Origin: Psychrobacter ciconiae
Lineage (GTDB): Bacteria > Pseudomonadota > Gammaproteobacteria > Pseudomonadales > Moraxellaceae
NCBI RefSeq assembly: GCF_904846055.1
Contig: NZ_CAJGYV010000001.1
Coordinates: forward strand, 2,356,001 to 2,420,000
Reading direction: 5' to 3'
Length of the DNA stretch: 64,000 bases
Of the stretch, positions 37,468 through 47,535 are shown piece by piece; the first letter of the stretch is position 1, and each line of letters starts with the position of its first letter. The position numbers and the translations under genes are program-made. The notes under the pieces were generated by a model, which ran no database searches, was not told the DNA's origin, and saw only the letters and a program-made list of their open reading frames with translations.

Positions 37468-37638
37468 TTATTTGGCGTTGTCCTCGTCCGCATCTCCATG
37501 GTCCTCATGTTCATGCAAACCACACATCATATCCAGCGCTGAGTCGTCCGTGCGCTGTTGGTCTTTTTTTGCCAAGCCATCTTGGTTGATGTCCTTTGGC
37601 GCCATCTTGGTAGTTTCGTCAGTTTTATTGCGCGGCAT
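37468..37638 (-). CDS. Small acidic His/Asp-rich protein, 56 aa
   Basis: This minus-strand ORF is too short for common ORF cut-offs. It begins MPRNKTDETTKMAPKD and ends MMCGLHEHEDHGDADEDNAK, a Cys-, His- and Asp-rich tail that could bind metal. GGAGG lies five bases before the ATG, the strongest Shine-Dalgarno in the neighbourhood, which supports real translation. It stands alone between the oxidoreductase terminator and the DASS transporter. I do not recognise the family. The longer plus-strand frame over it lacks support. Confidence 0.65.
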   Translation of the reverse strand: MPRNKTDETTKMAPKDINQDGLAKKDQQRTDDSALDMMCGLHEHEDHGDADEDNAK

Positions 37639-37972
37639 GATAGCCTCCTTATTTTATGCGGTTGTTATGATAAAAACGGTGAAAGATAAATCAAGATTTC
37701 GTTGTATCTTGCTGATTATGCTTGATTTTTAATTATATTTTAAGAGTGAGTTTAGTAAGTTTAGTGACATTATGTAAGACGAAATGTTATTAAAATGATA
37801 AAAAATATTATATATTTTGAGAAAATAGTTATTAAAAAAGAATTTCAATGATTTATAGTAGCACTATGTTGCCCATATTTGGCAGCTGGTTAGGATTCTT
37901 TAATTTTAGTAAAAAACTTTAGTCACTAAACATTGCCTTATAACGATTAAGTCAAGCCAATGAGGAGGAGTA
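37639..37972. other. AT-rich intergenic region upstream of the DASS transporter
   Basis: The 334 bases are strongly A+T-rich, with many T/A runs and no ORF I can support. The downstream end has an excellent Shine-Dalgarno (GAGGAGG) for the transporter start at 37973. No operator palindrome stands out. Confidence 0.4.
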
Positions 37973-39392
37973 ATGGCAGAAAGATTGGACAGTCATATCC
38001 CTGATGATGGTAACGAATATCTGTTTACCGATACGTTTCCAAAAGGTACAGGAAAAGGACTGATTGTGGTGGCAATCGCTGCAATAATAAGCTTGATAAT
38101 TTATCAAGTGTTGCCGTTTGATATCAATGCCAATAAGGGTTTGGCAATGCTATTTTTTATTGGGGCGCTTTGGTTGACTGAAGCGCTTCATGTGACCATT
38201 ACGGCGATTTTGGTCGTGGTCGTTGGGGTGCTGATTGGTATTCCTGATTTTAATGCCGAAACTGGACTGTCAAGCTTTGCAAACCCGACCATTTATCTGT
38301 TTTTTTGGGGGCTTTGCGCTTGCAGCCGCGCTCCACGTTCAAAAACTCGACCGCAAAATCGCGCTAAAAATATTATCAATGTCAGGTGGCAACCTGCGAA
38401 CGGCGGTATTTTTGATTTTTGGTGTCACTGCGTTTTTATCGATGTGGATATCAAACACCGCAACGGCAGCAATGATGTTGCCGCTTGCTCTTGGGGTGCT
38501 CACACAAGTTGACCGCGAAAAAGACCGTGGCACGTTTGTGTTTGTACTGCTTGGGATTGCCTATTCAGCAAGCCTTGGTGGTCTTGGAACTATTGTAGGC
38601 TCGCCGCCCAATGCCATTGCAGCAAAAGCGCTTGATATTGCCTTTGTTGATTGGATGAAGTTTGGCGTTCCAATGATGCTGGTATTGCTTCCTGCCTTAT
38701 TGGGTGCGATGTATTGGTATTTAAAACCTAATCTAAACCGGCAAGTAGAGTTGAGCACTGAGGTGGCAATCGAGTGGAATAAGCCTCGGGTGCTGACCAT
38801 CATTGTGTTTGTTATTACCGCGCTGAGCTGGATATTTTCCAAGCAAGTGGGCGCGTTTCTTGATATTACCGATACCGACGCGGTCATTGCATTGACGGCA
38901 GCTGCCGCGGTGGTGAGCTTAGGGCTGGTGTCGTGGAAGCAGGTGTCAGACAATACCGACTGGGGCGTGTTGATGCTCTTTGGTGGCGGGATTGCGCTGT
39001 CGAGTATTTTAAAAATATCTGGGGCTTCGCTCATTTTAGGACAAACGGTTGCCAATGCGCTGTCAGTTGCGCCGCTCTTGGTAGTGATGATTGCTGTTTC
39101 GGCGTTTATTATTTTCTTAACTGAGTTTGCGTCAAATACAGCGTCGGCGGCGTTATTGGTTCCCGTTTTTGCTGCCATTGCTGAGCAAATGGGACTACCC
39201 CAAGAGGTTTTAGTGCTCATTATCGGGATTGGGGCGTCTTGTGCGTTTATGCTGCCAGTTGCCACGCCGCCAAATGCCATCGTCTTTGGCACAGGGCTGA
39301 TCAAACAATCTGAGATGGTGCGAACGGGGCTGATTTTAAACCTTATTGCGACGTTGATTGTTGGGCTTTCGGCATATTTTTTCTTAATGTAA
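37973..39392 (+). pseudogene. DASS/SLC13-family anion transporter, interrupted by a +1 frameshift at T7
   Basis: Two overlapping frames together encode one transporter of about 472 aa. The first (from 37973) gives the N-terminus through SFANPTIYLFF; the second resumes GGFALAAALHVQKLDRKIALKIL and continues to 39392. The junction is a run of seven Ts (38300-38306) followed by five Gs. With six Ts the reading would be YLFFGGFALAAALH, as in the divalent-anion:sodium symporter family. Signature motifs SNTATAAMMLP and SNTASAALLVP, in two repeat halves, are intact. Substrates in the family are dicarboxylates, citrate or sulfate. The gene is either inactive, phase-variable, or misread in sequencing. 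Confidence 0.85.
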
Positions 39393-39407
39393 TCATTTTT
39401 GAGTAAT

Positions 39408-39441
39408 AAAAAAACCGATGACGCCTGCCATCGGTTTTTTG
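39408..39441. terminator. Bidirectional terminator
   Basis: AAAAAAACCGATG and CATCGGTTTTTTG form a symmetrical stem between the convergent transporter and roxA genes. Confidence 0.85.
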
Positions 39442-39458
39442 TTATTTGCGGCTTAATA

Positions 39459-40646
39459 TCATTCTAACTCGTCTAACTCACCATCATCGACCCAAGCCCA
39501 ACCATTTTCAATCCAGTCCATGACCTCATCGCTATCCACTTCATTTAAATCCTCAAGACCAAGCGCTTTGCTATCGGCAAGCTGCATTAATACTTGAGCG
39601 GCGGCAGGACTGATGTCATCTAAACGCTGACCGTTGGCAAAAATCACCGTTTCGTTGTCAATGACTGTATAAATCAAGCGACTGCTAAAATCGGCTTTAA
39701 GCCGAGCACCGTCAGTAATCGCGCTAACAAGCTCATCAGTCGTTGGCAGCTCTTCAGGAACGAGGGCGTCATATTGGCGCTTGCTGACCACCTCGCAAAC
39801 GGCTTGCTGAATTAAACTTGCACCTTGATTGGACGTTAATAACTCAACCAACTGCGCGCGGATGGCGTCGATGCTTGAGGGTTCAAGCGCTCCTGAGGGC
39901 TGGCTTGATTGTGGCAACAGCATTGGCGTAAAAAGGGCAGGATTATTGGTCGCCACATCGGCAAGACTATCTATGATTTGCATCAAATTTGGGCGGCGAC
40001 AGCCAAACGAAAAGGTCAAGCAGTCATCTTGAGCGACCCCAAAATGCGACCACTTTGGCGGCACGTAAAGCACATCGCCTGCTTCAAGAACTTCATCAAA
40101 AACAATCTCGCCCATGTCATCAAAAATGCGAATCGGCTCGCCGGCTACAAACTCGGTCGACTCATCGCAAACTTTGCCAAGCTGCCAACGTCTGTGACCA
40201 AACCCTTGCGCCAAAAAGACATCGTAATCATCGTAATGCTTGCCAACAGAGCCGCCTTTTGGCGCAAACGACACCATAATGTCATCGCGCTGCCACTGCG
40301 GAATAAAATCAAACGCTTGCCAAAGCGCCCCAAGCTCCGGCGACCATTGCTCAAGATTTTGAATAAGTACCGTCCAAAATTTGGGTAAATTATCAAAATC
40401 CGCTTCCGCCAAGGGGCTTTTTTTGACTTGCCACTGCGGCGCATCAGCTGCCTTGCTATCTGCTTGCGTGATAAGCCGCGCTGACGCGTCCTCCTCAAGC
40501 GCCAATCCCAAAATATCTTCAGGCTCGAACATACCGACCAACGCCGGCAAGCCATTTTTAATCAGGAGCGGCTTTTTTTGCCAATACTCTGATAAAAACT
40601 GCGCTTTAGACATGGATTTTGGCAAACAAAGGGGAAGGGCAATCAT
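39459..40646 (-). CDS. roxA: Ribosomal protein uL16 3-hydroxylase (RoxA/YcfD, JmjC cupin)
   Basis: This 395-aa Fe(II)/2-oxoglutarate oxygenase probably hydroxylates an arginine of ribosomal protein uL16, as E. coli YcfD does. The N-terminus has SMSKAQFLSEYWQKKPLLIKNGLP (quoted in part: FLSEYWQKKPLLIKN), and the JmjC metal motif HYDDYDVFLAQGFGHRRWQLG is visible as HYDDYD (His and Asp ligands), with ILYVPPKWSHFG-like sequence (VLYVPPKWSHFG) giving the distal His. The start is set by GGA shortly before the ATG at 40646; the frame is open 20 codons further upstream. It is a single-gene unit. Confidence 0.9.
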   Translation of the reverse strand: MIALPLCLPKSMSKAQFLSEYWQKKPLLIKNGLPALVGMFEPEDILGLALEEDASARLITQADSKAADAPQWQVKKSPLAEADFDNLPKFWTVLIQNLEQWSPELGALWQAFDFIPQWQRDDIMVSFAPKGGSVGKHYDDYDVFLAQGFGHRRWQLGKVCDESTEFVAGEPIRIFDDMGEIVFDEVLEAGDVLYVPPKWSHFGVAQDDCLTFSFGCRRPNLMQIIDSLADVATNNPALFTPMLLPQSSQPSGALEPSSIDAIRAQLVELLTSNQGASLIQQAVCEVVSKRQYDALVPEELPTTDELVSAITDGARLKADFSSRLIYTVIDNETVIFANGQRLDDISPAAAQVLMQLADSKALGLEDLNEVDSDEVMDWIENGWAWVDDGELDELE

Positions 40647-40725
40647 GAGTTTTTCCAATGAGTAATGAATAATCAGCTTTGGCAAGCGCATTAACAAAAT
40701 AATCAACTAAATTTATTGTAAGCGG

Positions 40726-40796
40726 TTGTTACAAGCTTAAAAAATCGTTTATGATGGCTGCTACCACCTAACCTGCCATCATCTCTGCGATGATGG
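40726..40796 (+). promoter_or_regulatory. Promoter and 5'-leader hairpin of the small lipoprotein gene
   Basis: TTGTTA (40726-40731), 18 bases, then TATGAT (40750-40755) is a plausible sigma-70 promoter. Downstream, 40776-40796 is a perfect 8-bp stem (CCATCATC/GATGATGG) with a five-base loop. It ends 20 bases before the ATG and has no T-run, so a leader hairpin or operator is more likely than a terminator. Confidence 0.45.
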
Positions 40797-40816
40797 GATA
40801 TGATACCTAGGACGCT

Positions 40817-41014
40817 ATGAAAAAACTATCCTTAATTACTCTCCTTGCAAGCTTTTTGCTGATTCAAGGCTGCGTTCACAAAGTTGTGACCGTTCCTGTT
40901 AAAGTTGCTTATAAAACCACCAAAGGCGTGGTCAAAGGCACCGCTGCAGTCGCTCGCGCCGTCATTCCTGATGGTGACGATGAGGACGATAAAAAAGGCA
41001 GCAAAAAGCATTAG
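40817..41014 (+). CDS. NF038104-type small lipoprotein
   Basis: The 65-aa protein has a lipoprotein signal peptide with lipobox LIQGC (Cys19), the conserved stretch VVTVPVKVAYKTTKGVVKGT, and an acidic then basic tail (DGDDEDDKKGSKKH). It matches a small lipoprotein family that I know from Moraxellaceae. It is envelope-bound, function unknown. AGGA precedes the ATG at normal distance. Confidence 0.85.
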   Translation: MKKLSLITLLASFLLIQGCVHKVVTVPVKVAYKTTKGVVKGTAAVARAVIPDGDDEDDKKGSKKH

Positions 41015-41242
41015 TTTGCGCCATTAAAAAGCTAAACTTTTTACTTTTTCCCTTAATAGTGATTTGATTGCCAAGCGTTACAGATTGCGAACAGCATTAT
41101 GCTAATGAAGCTAATAGAATCAAGCTTTGAGCCAAAACATTGAGCTTAAAAACTAAAGCTTGAAAATCAATCTGAAGTCGCTTTTGCCAATCCTCTAACA
41201 ACAATATACATGGGTTTAGAACAATCACTATTAAGGACCATC

Positions 41243-42349
41243 ATGATTAAAAGTAAAAAAATAACCATCGTGTTTCAAGGTCAAATTGACCCAAGCCAAC
41301 TTGGCAGCGGGGCAACCGATGGCACGGATTTTTTGTATAATTTGGCACAAACCAAAAAAGCGTTACCCAATGCCAAAGTTATTTTATCCACTTGGAACAG
41401 CTTTGAGTTTCCAAGCGACTATAATACCGCTGCCAAGCTTGGCGTTGACCGGCTGATTTTAAACCCTGATCCTGGTGGATTGCCGAATATCAAATTTGGC
41501 TACGACACCCCAAATAACGTCAACCGCCAAATTGCCTCAACGGCTGCTGGCATGGCGCTCGTCAACACCAAATATGCTCTAAAGCTACGCGCCGACAGTT
41601 TTTTAACTTCGGACAATTTGCTTAGTATTTACGATGATTACGTCAAAGCCATCAAAAAAGCGCCACAGTCAGACAGTCAAACCCTCAGCCCGGCATCAAA
41701 AAAAGCCTCAAAAAAGTCAAAGGCAGGCGGTGCAAAAAAACGTAAGAAAAATAATAAAAACTACTCGCCAATAGCCGTTGCCAGCTTTTTTACCATTGAC
41801 CCAAACGTCTATGAGCACATGGCATTTCACGTCAGCGACTGGGTTCAGTTTGGCAAGCGCAAAGCCCTTCAAGAATACTGGTCGGTCAAGCCGATGAGCG
41901 AAAAAAACGCCACTTATTTTGAGAGTAATCACCACGATGATGACGCGGCGTTTTTTGACAACCAGTTTCGCACCAAGCTTGCCGTCGAGCAGCACATCGC
42001 GGTTAAATATGCCAAATCGCGCGGCTATAAAGTGCCAACTCATTACAACCACATCGATGACGATATTTTAAAAGGTTATAACCGCTTTTTAGCTGAGCAT
42101 TTTATCGTTCTTGACCTTGAGCAATTCGGCTTAAGCTTCCCAAAATACGGCTGGGTTCAGGGTGATGACTTTATGGCACTCAACTGCGTCAGTCACGAAG
42201 ACTGGTATCGTATGCTCAGCGAGCATTGGCAGTTAAAAAACCCTGACCAGTCGCTTCTTGATGCCGCCGACAACAGGCTTGCACTTAAGCGTGATAACTT
42301 GGCAAGAATCGCCGCCGAGCAGGTGACCATGAGTTTGATTTATCCTTAA
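41243..42349 (+). CDS. WavE-like lipopolysaccharide/surface-glycan biosynthesis protein
   Basis: The 368-aa protein matches the WavE family of LPS-core or surface-glycan enzymes, named after Vibrio cholerae WavE. ITIVFQGQID near the N-terminus, STWNSFEFP, the LKLRADSFLTS motif and WVQFGKR are typical, giving a nucleotide-sugar-transferase-like fold. A Lys-rich insert near residues 140-175 (SKKASKKSKAGGAKKRKK) interrupts the domain. The start is chosen at the ATG with AGGA seven bases upstream; an upstream in-frame ATG exists at 41210. It is convergent with a sugar nucleotidyltransferase operon and probably part of the same pathway. Confidence 0.82.
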   Translation: MIKSKKITIVFQGQIDPSQLGSGATDGTDFLYNLAQTKKALPNAKVILSTWNSFEFPSDYNTAAKLGVDRLILNPDPGGLPNIKFGYDTPNNVNRQIASTAAGMALVNTKYALKLRADSFLTSDNLLSIYDDYVKAIKKAPQSDSQTLSPASKKASKKSKAGGAKKRKKNNKNYSPIAVASFFTIDPNVYEHMAFHVSDWVQFGKRKALQEYWSVKPMSEKNATYFESNHHDDDAAFFDNQFRTKLAVEQHIAVKYAKSRGYKVPTHYNHIDDDILKGYNRFLAEHFIVLDLEQFGLSFPKYGWVQGDDFMALNCVSHEDWYRMLSEHWQLKNPDQSLLDAADNRLALKRDNLARIAAEQVTMSLIYP

Positions 42350-42365
42350 GTTTTCAATTTCCCAT

Positions 42366-42397
42366 AAAAAAAGCGGCTTAACTTTGCCGCTTTTTTA
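42366..42397. terminator. Bidirectional terminator
   Basis: AAAAAAAGCGGC and GCCGCTTTTTT separate the convergent WavE-like and nucleotidyltransferase genes. Confidence 0.85.
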
Positions 42398-42429
42398 TTG
42401 TTAAGTTTTGCTCTGATAAAAAACTTTTA

Positions 42430-43176
42430 TTAAACCGCCTTTTTTAATTGCACTCGTTTTAAGCCATTAGTTAACAACGCGTTATATTCATCGGGCGTTC
42501 CGCAAAAGTCGATTTCATCATCGGTGATACAGTGATAACGAACGCTTTTTCCTTGCTCAATCAATAAATTATAAATGGGCGCGATATAAAGCTCATTATT
42601 GACCAATAAGTTTTGCGCTTTAGCTTTGATAAGCAAGTCAATATAAAGCTTTTTGTTGGCAAAATAATATAGCCCATCGCTACAAAGGTTAGAGATGCGC
42701 TCTTTTTCCGTCGTTCGAATCACGTTGTCTTTATCATCGACCTTGATAAATGACCAATGATCGCCGTCGCCTTGAAAAACTTCTAAATATCCTGCGCAAT
42801 CAGGCAAAAAGTCAGGTTTGCTAAAATCATAGCGAAAGGTGTCAATATTAAAAATAAATAGCGGCTCATCATCAGCAATTTTCGGGCTATCAATACCAAG
42901 AAGTACCGTTTCAGCCTGACCTTGGGTTTCAAAATCAAGCACTTTAATCAGATAGTTTTTGATACCAAGTGCGGCAAGTCTTGACTGGGCAAAAGCTTTG
43001 GCATCAAACGCATCCCGAAGCACAATAACAAACAGCTCGGTGGTAAAGTAACGCTCAAATGATTTGAGCGCCAAATCAAACACAAAGTCATCGCCAATTT
43101 TAAGCTGGTACTTTGGAACGTCAAATCTTGCTTTAAAAAACCGGCTGCTAAGCCCCGCCATTGGGATAACAATCAT
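42430..43176 (-). CDS. Sugar nucleotidyltransferase (NTP transferase), surface-glycan locus
   Basis: This 248-aa GT-A-type nucleotidyltransferase has the nucleotide-binding start IPMAGLSSRF followed by VPKYQLKIGDD, the metal-binding FIFNIDTFRYD and the late ELYIAPIYNLLIEQGKSV segment. It probably makes an NDP- or CDP-activated sugar or polyol. The ATG is chosen with AAAGGA upstream; the frame is open 52 codons further but that part is not family-like. It is the last gene of a three-gene minus-strand operon, 40 bases after the interrupted fusion gene. Confidence 0.82.
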   Translation of the reverse strand: MIVIPMAGLSSRFFKARFDVPKYQLKIGDDFVFDLALKSFERYFTTELFVIVLRDAFDAKAFAQSRLAALGIKNYLIKVLDFETQGQAETVLLGIDSPKIADDEPLFIFNIDTFRYDFSKPDFLPDCAGYLEVFQGDGDHWSFIKVDDKDNVIRTTEKERISNLCSDGLYYFANKKLYIDLLIKAKAQNLLVNNELYIAPIYNLLIEQGKSVRYHCITDDEIDFCGTPDEYNALLTNGLKRVQLKKAV

Positions 43177-43216
43177 AAAAAATCCTTTGAATTCATCGTT
43201 TTTAAGGGGTTGCGAC

Positions 43217-44883
43217 TTAGCCTTCAAGAACGTCGTTATTATAAATTTGGTCGTTAAATGCTTGGTTGCTATAGCCGCTTGCCGATGGGTTTTTACTTTG
43301 ATAAACGTAGGTTTTGTATAGTCGATAAGCATTAATCAGCATGGCTTGCTGCCGGTCGGGGCGGTCAGCGTGAAGCGGCAGCATCGATAAAAACAGCAGC
43401 ACCACCGCCGGCATAATGTCGATGACCTCAATGCCTTTAACAAAATTTGTGGCTAAAAAATCGGCTTGAATACACTCTAAGCGCTCATCGATGTCAAAAT
43501 GGATGACGTGGCTTTGACCGCCGGATTGCTCATCGGGCAAGATCTCAAAGCGTCCGGCGATGGTAAAGTCGTACATGCCGATGACCGAGTGGGTAAGCTT
43601 TGCCAAGTCATAGCTCATATCGCCAAAGATGCTAAAATTGTTTTGGCAGTCCAAACCACGCGGGTCAATAAGTTTGAGCCGCCCGCCGCGCAAGTCAAAC
43701 AGCATATTACTAAAGCACAAATCGCCATGCATCACCGTTGGGTGGCGCGGTAGTTTGAGCACCTGTTCAATACAGTCGTTGGCAATGTCCAAAATTGAGC
43801 CAAGCTTTAGCCCTTGATAAAAGATAGGGGCGCTTAAGTCAATTTGGCTTGCCTCTTGATAAGTGGTCAATCTGCCAAGCGTTTTTTTGCGGTACAAATC
43901 CTCAAGGCAGTCATCAAGAGCCTCCTCAAAGCTTACCGAATCCAGCTTAGCCAAATTTGTAGATTTAGCCGCAATGTCAAAATAGTCTTTGGTTAAGCTA
44001 AAAATCCGCCGCCAAAACCATCTTGGATTGCGACCATGAACATAAAGCTCGTTAAGCGGCAGTATCGGCAAAAATTCTAAGCAATAATAGGTGGTCACGC
44101 CATCTTGCAAGCGACCACTGTCGATAAATTGCGGGGTAAAGCGGCGCAAACTTGCCGGCAAGTGCTTGAACCAATACACTTCAGCTTGGATTTTGACATC
44201 ATTGTCACTGGTTTTGGTAACGATGCCCGATTCGATGGTGAGCGCGTTAAAGGAGCGCTGGGTGGTAATACTCGAGCGCGCTTCAAAATAGCTGTTAAAA
44301 TGGCTGCAACTGTACCAGTCCGTTGGCTGAATCTCGCTTAAGCGGCGATCGTCTTGATAATGAGCTAATGCCGCCGGAAAGCTTTTGGTCGATAAGGCAA
44401 GCGCCTTTACCAAGCTTGTTTTTGAGGAAAAGGCAAAGTAGCCAAGCCAGCGCGACTCATTATCTTGGCGCTGATAGCGGTCATACCAGTCGCTTTGCCG
44501 GCAAGCACCTGCAACGGCGATACAGTCGGTTTCAGCTGGAATGTCATTGAGCAAGCGGTCGCCTTGCAAAATCCGAACCGTGTTATCACAATTTTCCGCT
44601 TCAACATTAAGCAGGTATAAAACTGCATCGCTAAAGCTTAAACGGTCGCAAATCCGCTGAATACTGACCCCAAGTTCTTTAATAACCGCCTGCTCATTAA
44701 TGGTCAGCTTATAGGTTTTTGGTAAGGTAACAACGATTTTTTCATGGGGAATTGCTGATTAAAATTGGCAACTTGCAGCTCTAGCATTTTTTTGTTGCCG
44801 ATGGGCAGCATACACGGCGGAATCAAACCAATTTCGGCTTCAAACTCGGCGTTTACAAATTGCGATGAGTGAATAATAATCAT
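43217..44883 (-). pseudogene. Nucleotidyltransferase-like/phosphotransferase fusion gene with a frameshift at C4
   Basis: From an ATG at 44883 (AAGGA upstream) the first frame gives MIIIHSSQFVNAEF... to the homopolymer CCCC (plus strand GGGG, 44746-44749) and then stops after about 13 more codons. One extra C would continue into the downstream frame (HEKIVVTLPKTYKL...), open to 43217, for a total of about 555 aa. The N-terminal part resembles a sugar nucleotidyltransferase (IPPCMLPIGNKKMLELQ, ILQGDRLL). The C-terminal part is an aminoglycoside-phosphotransferase-like kinase with HGDLCFSN and IDPRG. Without the repair, only a TTG at 44569 could start the long frame. It is either broken, phase-variable or a sequencing error. 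Confidence 0.8.
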
Positions 44884-44901
44884 GGTGTCATCCTTAATAG
44901 C

Positions 44902-45252
44902 TTACAAATTATCCGGATAAGACAGCTTTAAAAACTCATCAGGACGGATGGCTTTATCATCAATATAAAAGCCCTCAAAACCGCACCATGGTTTACCAAC
45001 GTAAATTTCATCGTAAGGAACGTTATGGCGCTCAAGCCAATCAATAATAATCGGTAGGGTGTTTTTATTAATCTGACCGACATTCCCTGAAAATGTTCGC
45101 ATGTTTCGGCTAGTGTTGAGCACGATGGTAAAACCTTGGCGGTGATAGTCACGAAGCTTCTCAATCATCTCTAAAGCGGGCTGCGCGTTCTTATAATCGC
45201 CATCCTTGGTATGGCACAAGGTGTCGTCCAAGTCAAAAATAAGTCGTTTCAT
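44902..45252 (-). CDS. Small HAD-family phosphatase, surface-glycan locus
   Basis: The 116-aa protein has the HAD motif FDLDDTLC near the N-terminus, the second motif in VLNTSRNM, and a late IDDKAIRPDEF segment. It is the capless, short type found in capsule or lipooligosaccharide operons, probably dephosphorylating a sugar or polyol phosphate. The ATG with AAAAGGA upstream is chosen over an earlier in-frame codon. It is the first gene of the minus-strand operon, 18 bases before the interrupted fusion gene. Confidence 0.85.
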   Translation of the reverse strand: MKRLIFDLDDTLCHTKDGDYKNAQPALEMIEKLRDYHRQGFTIVLNTSRNMRTFSGNVGQINKNTLPIIIDWLERHNVPYDEIYVGKPWCGFEGFYIDDKAIRPDEFLKLSYPDNL

Positions 45253-45450
45253 AAGTCCTTTTCTTATCGTTATAAATTTTGGCAAGCTTGTTATGTGGTG
45301 TTTTAATGCCAATTATTGTTCTCATTGGTTTTGCTATCATAACGAGGATAAGGGGCAATTGTCGTATCAATGTTGTGAAATTAGGCAAGCTAAACTCACA
45401 TAAAATTACGATTGCTAAAATGACTTTTGACAAAGTGATTTTTGAAGCAT

Positions 45451-45484
45451 AAAAAAAGCGCAACCCATATTGGTCACGCTTTTT
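45451..45484 (-). terminator. purB terminator
   Basis: On the minus strand AAAAAGCGTGACC, AATAT, GGGTTGCGC followed by seven Ts, 37 bases past the purB stop. The stem has minor mismatches. Confidence 0.7.
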
Positions 45485-45520
45485 ATAGTTTTATAATAAA
45501 TAAGTTTTTAGCAAGTTAAC

Positions 45521-46936
<1,416 letters not shown>

Positions 46937-47168
46937 TTAAAATAAGGTTGAGTGAGGGACAAAAAGGTTGGGTGATTATAGCAAGAGTTTTGTAGCAATG
47001 GGGTTGAATTAAGCATATTGTCATGGCTTAAAGCTACTTTGCAATTTAAACCATATAAAACTAATCTCAAGATTAGACGTGAGTTTATAAAAATTTTGAA
47101 AGTGTGATCATAGGTAACTATACTAGCGCCAACAAAAATGAGACAAATTGGTTTAGGAAGGACTTTAT

Positions 47169-47522
47169 ATGAATAAATTGGTATCGGCGGCAATGGTTGC
47201 AGGATTAGCGATGGTACTAACTGCTTGTGGTGGCGAGTCAGATAGCAGTGGTAGAGTTGTTTCAGGTAGCTCAAGTTCTAATTCTAATAGCTCCAGCAGT
47301 TCGACAGGTGATAATACCAAACCTCAGCCTTCCATTGCTCAATGTAAAGTTCAAGGGAAAAAAGTGGCTATTCCTCACGAAGGACTTTGCGCCGTAACCC
47401 TACCAGAGGTCAATGGGGGTAAAGAAAGCCAGATGAAGTGCTCGATGGGTCAAATCACCTTAAATGGTGTTGTGATAGACGGCATGGAACTCTATGGTCA
47501 TACCTTCCAATGTACTAAATAG
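47169..47522 (+). CDS. Putative lipoprotein, 117 aa
   Basis: A lipoprotein signal peptide ends in lipobox LTAC (Cys20). A Ser/Asn-rich spacer (about residues 25-50) leads to a compact domain with four Cys (QCKV..., LCAV..., MKCS..., FQCTK) that could form disulfides. I do not recognise the domain. AGGA lies upstream of the ATG. It is followed after 13 bases by another envelope protein gene, so the two may act together. Confidence 0.65.
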   Translation: MNKLVSAAMVAGLAMVLTACGGESDSSGRVVSGSSSSNSNSSSSSTGDNTKPQPSIAQCKVQGKKVAIPHEGLCAVTLPEVNGGKESQMKCSMGQITLNGVVIDGMELYGHTFQCTK

Positions 47523-47535
47523 TTTCAATTTTTTA

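Noticed and set aside
37472..37732. Plus-strand ORF of 86 aa
   Set aside because: It is opposite the small acidic protein, which has a far better ribosome site. The plus-strand frame has no good start signal.
38561..39304. Long minus-strand ORF (247 aa) opposite the DASS transporter
   Set aside because: It is antisense to a strongly conserved membrane-protein sequence and its composition is Ser/Thr/Ala-rich, as expected for a shadow frame.
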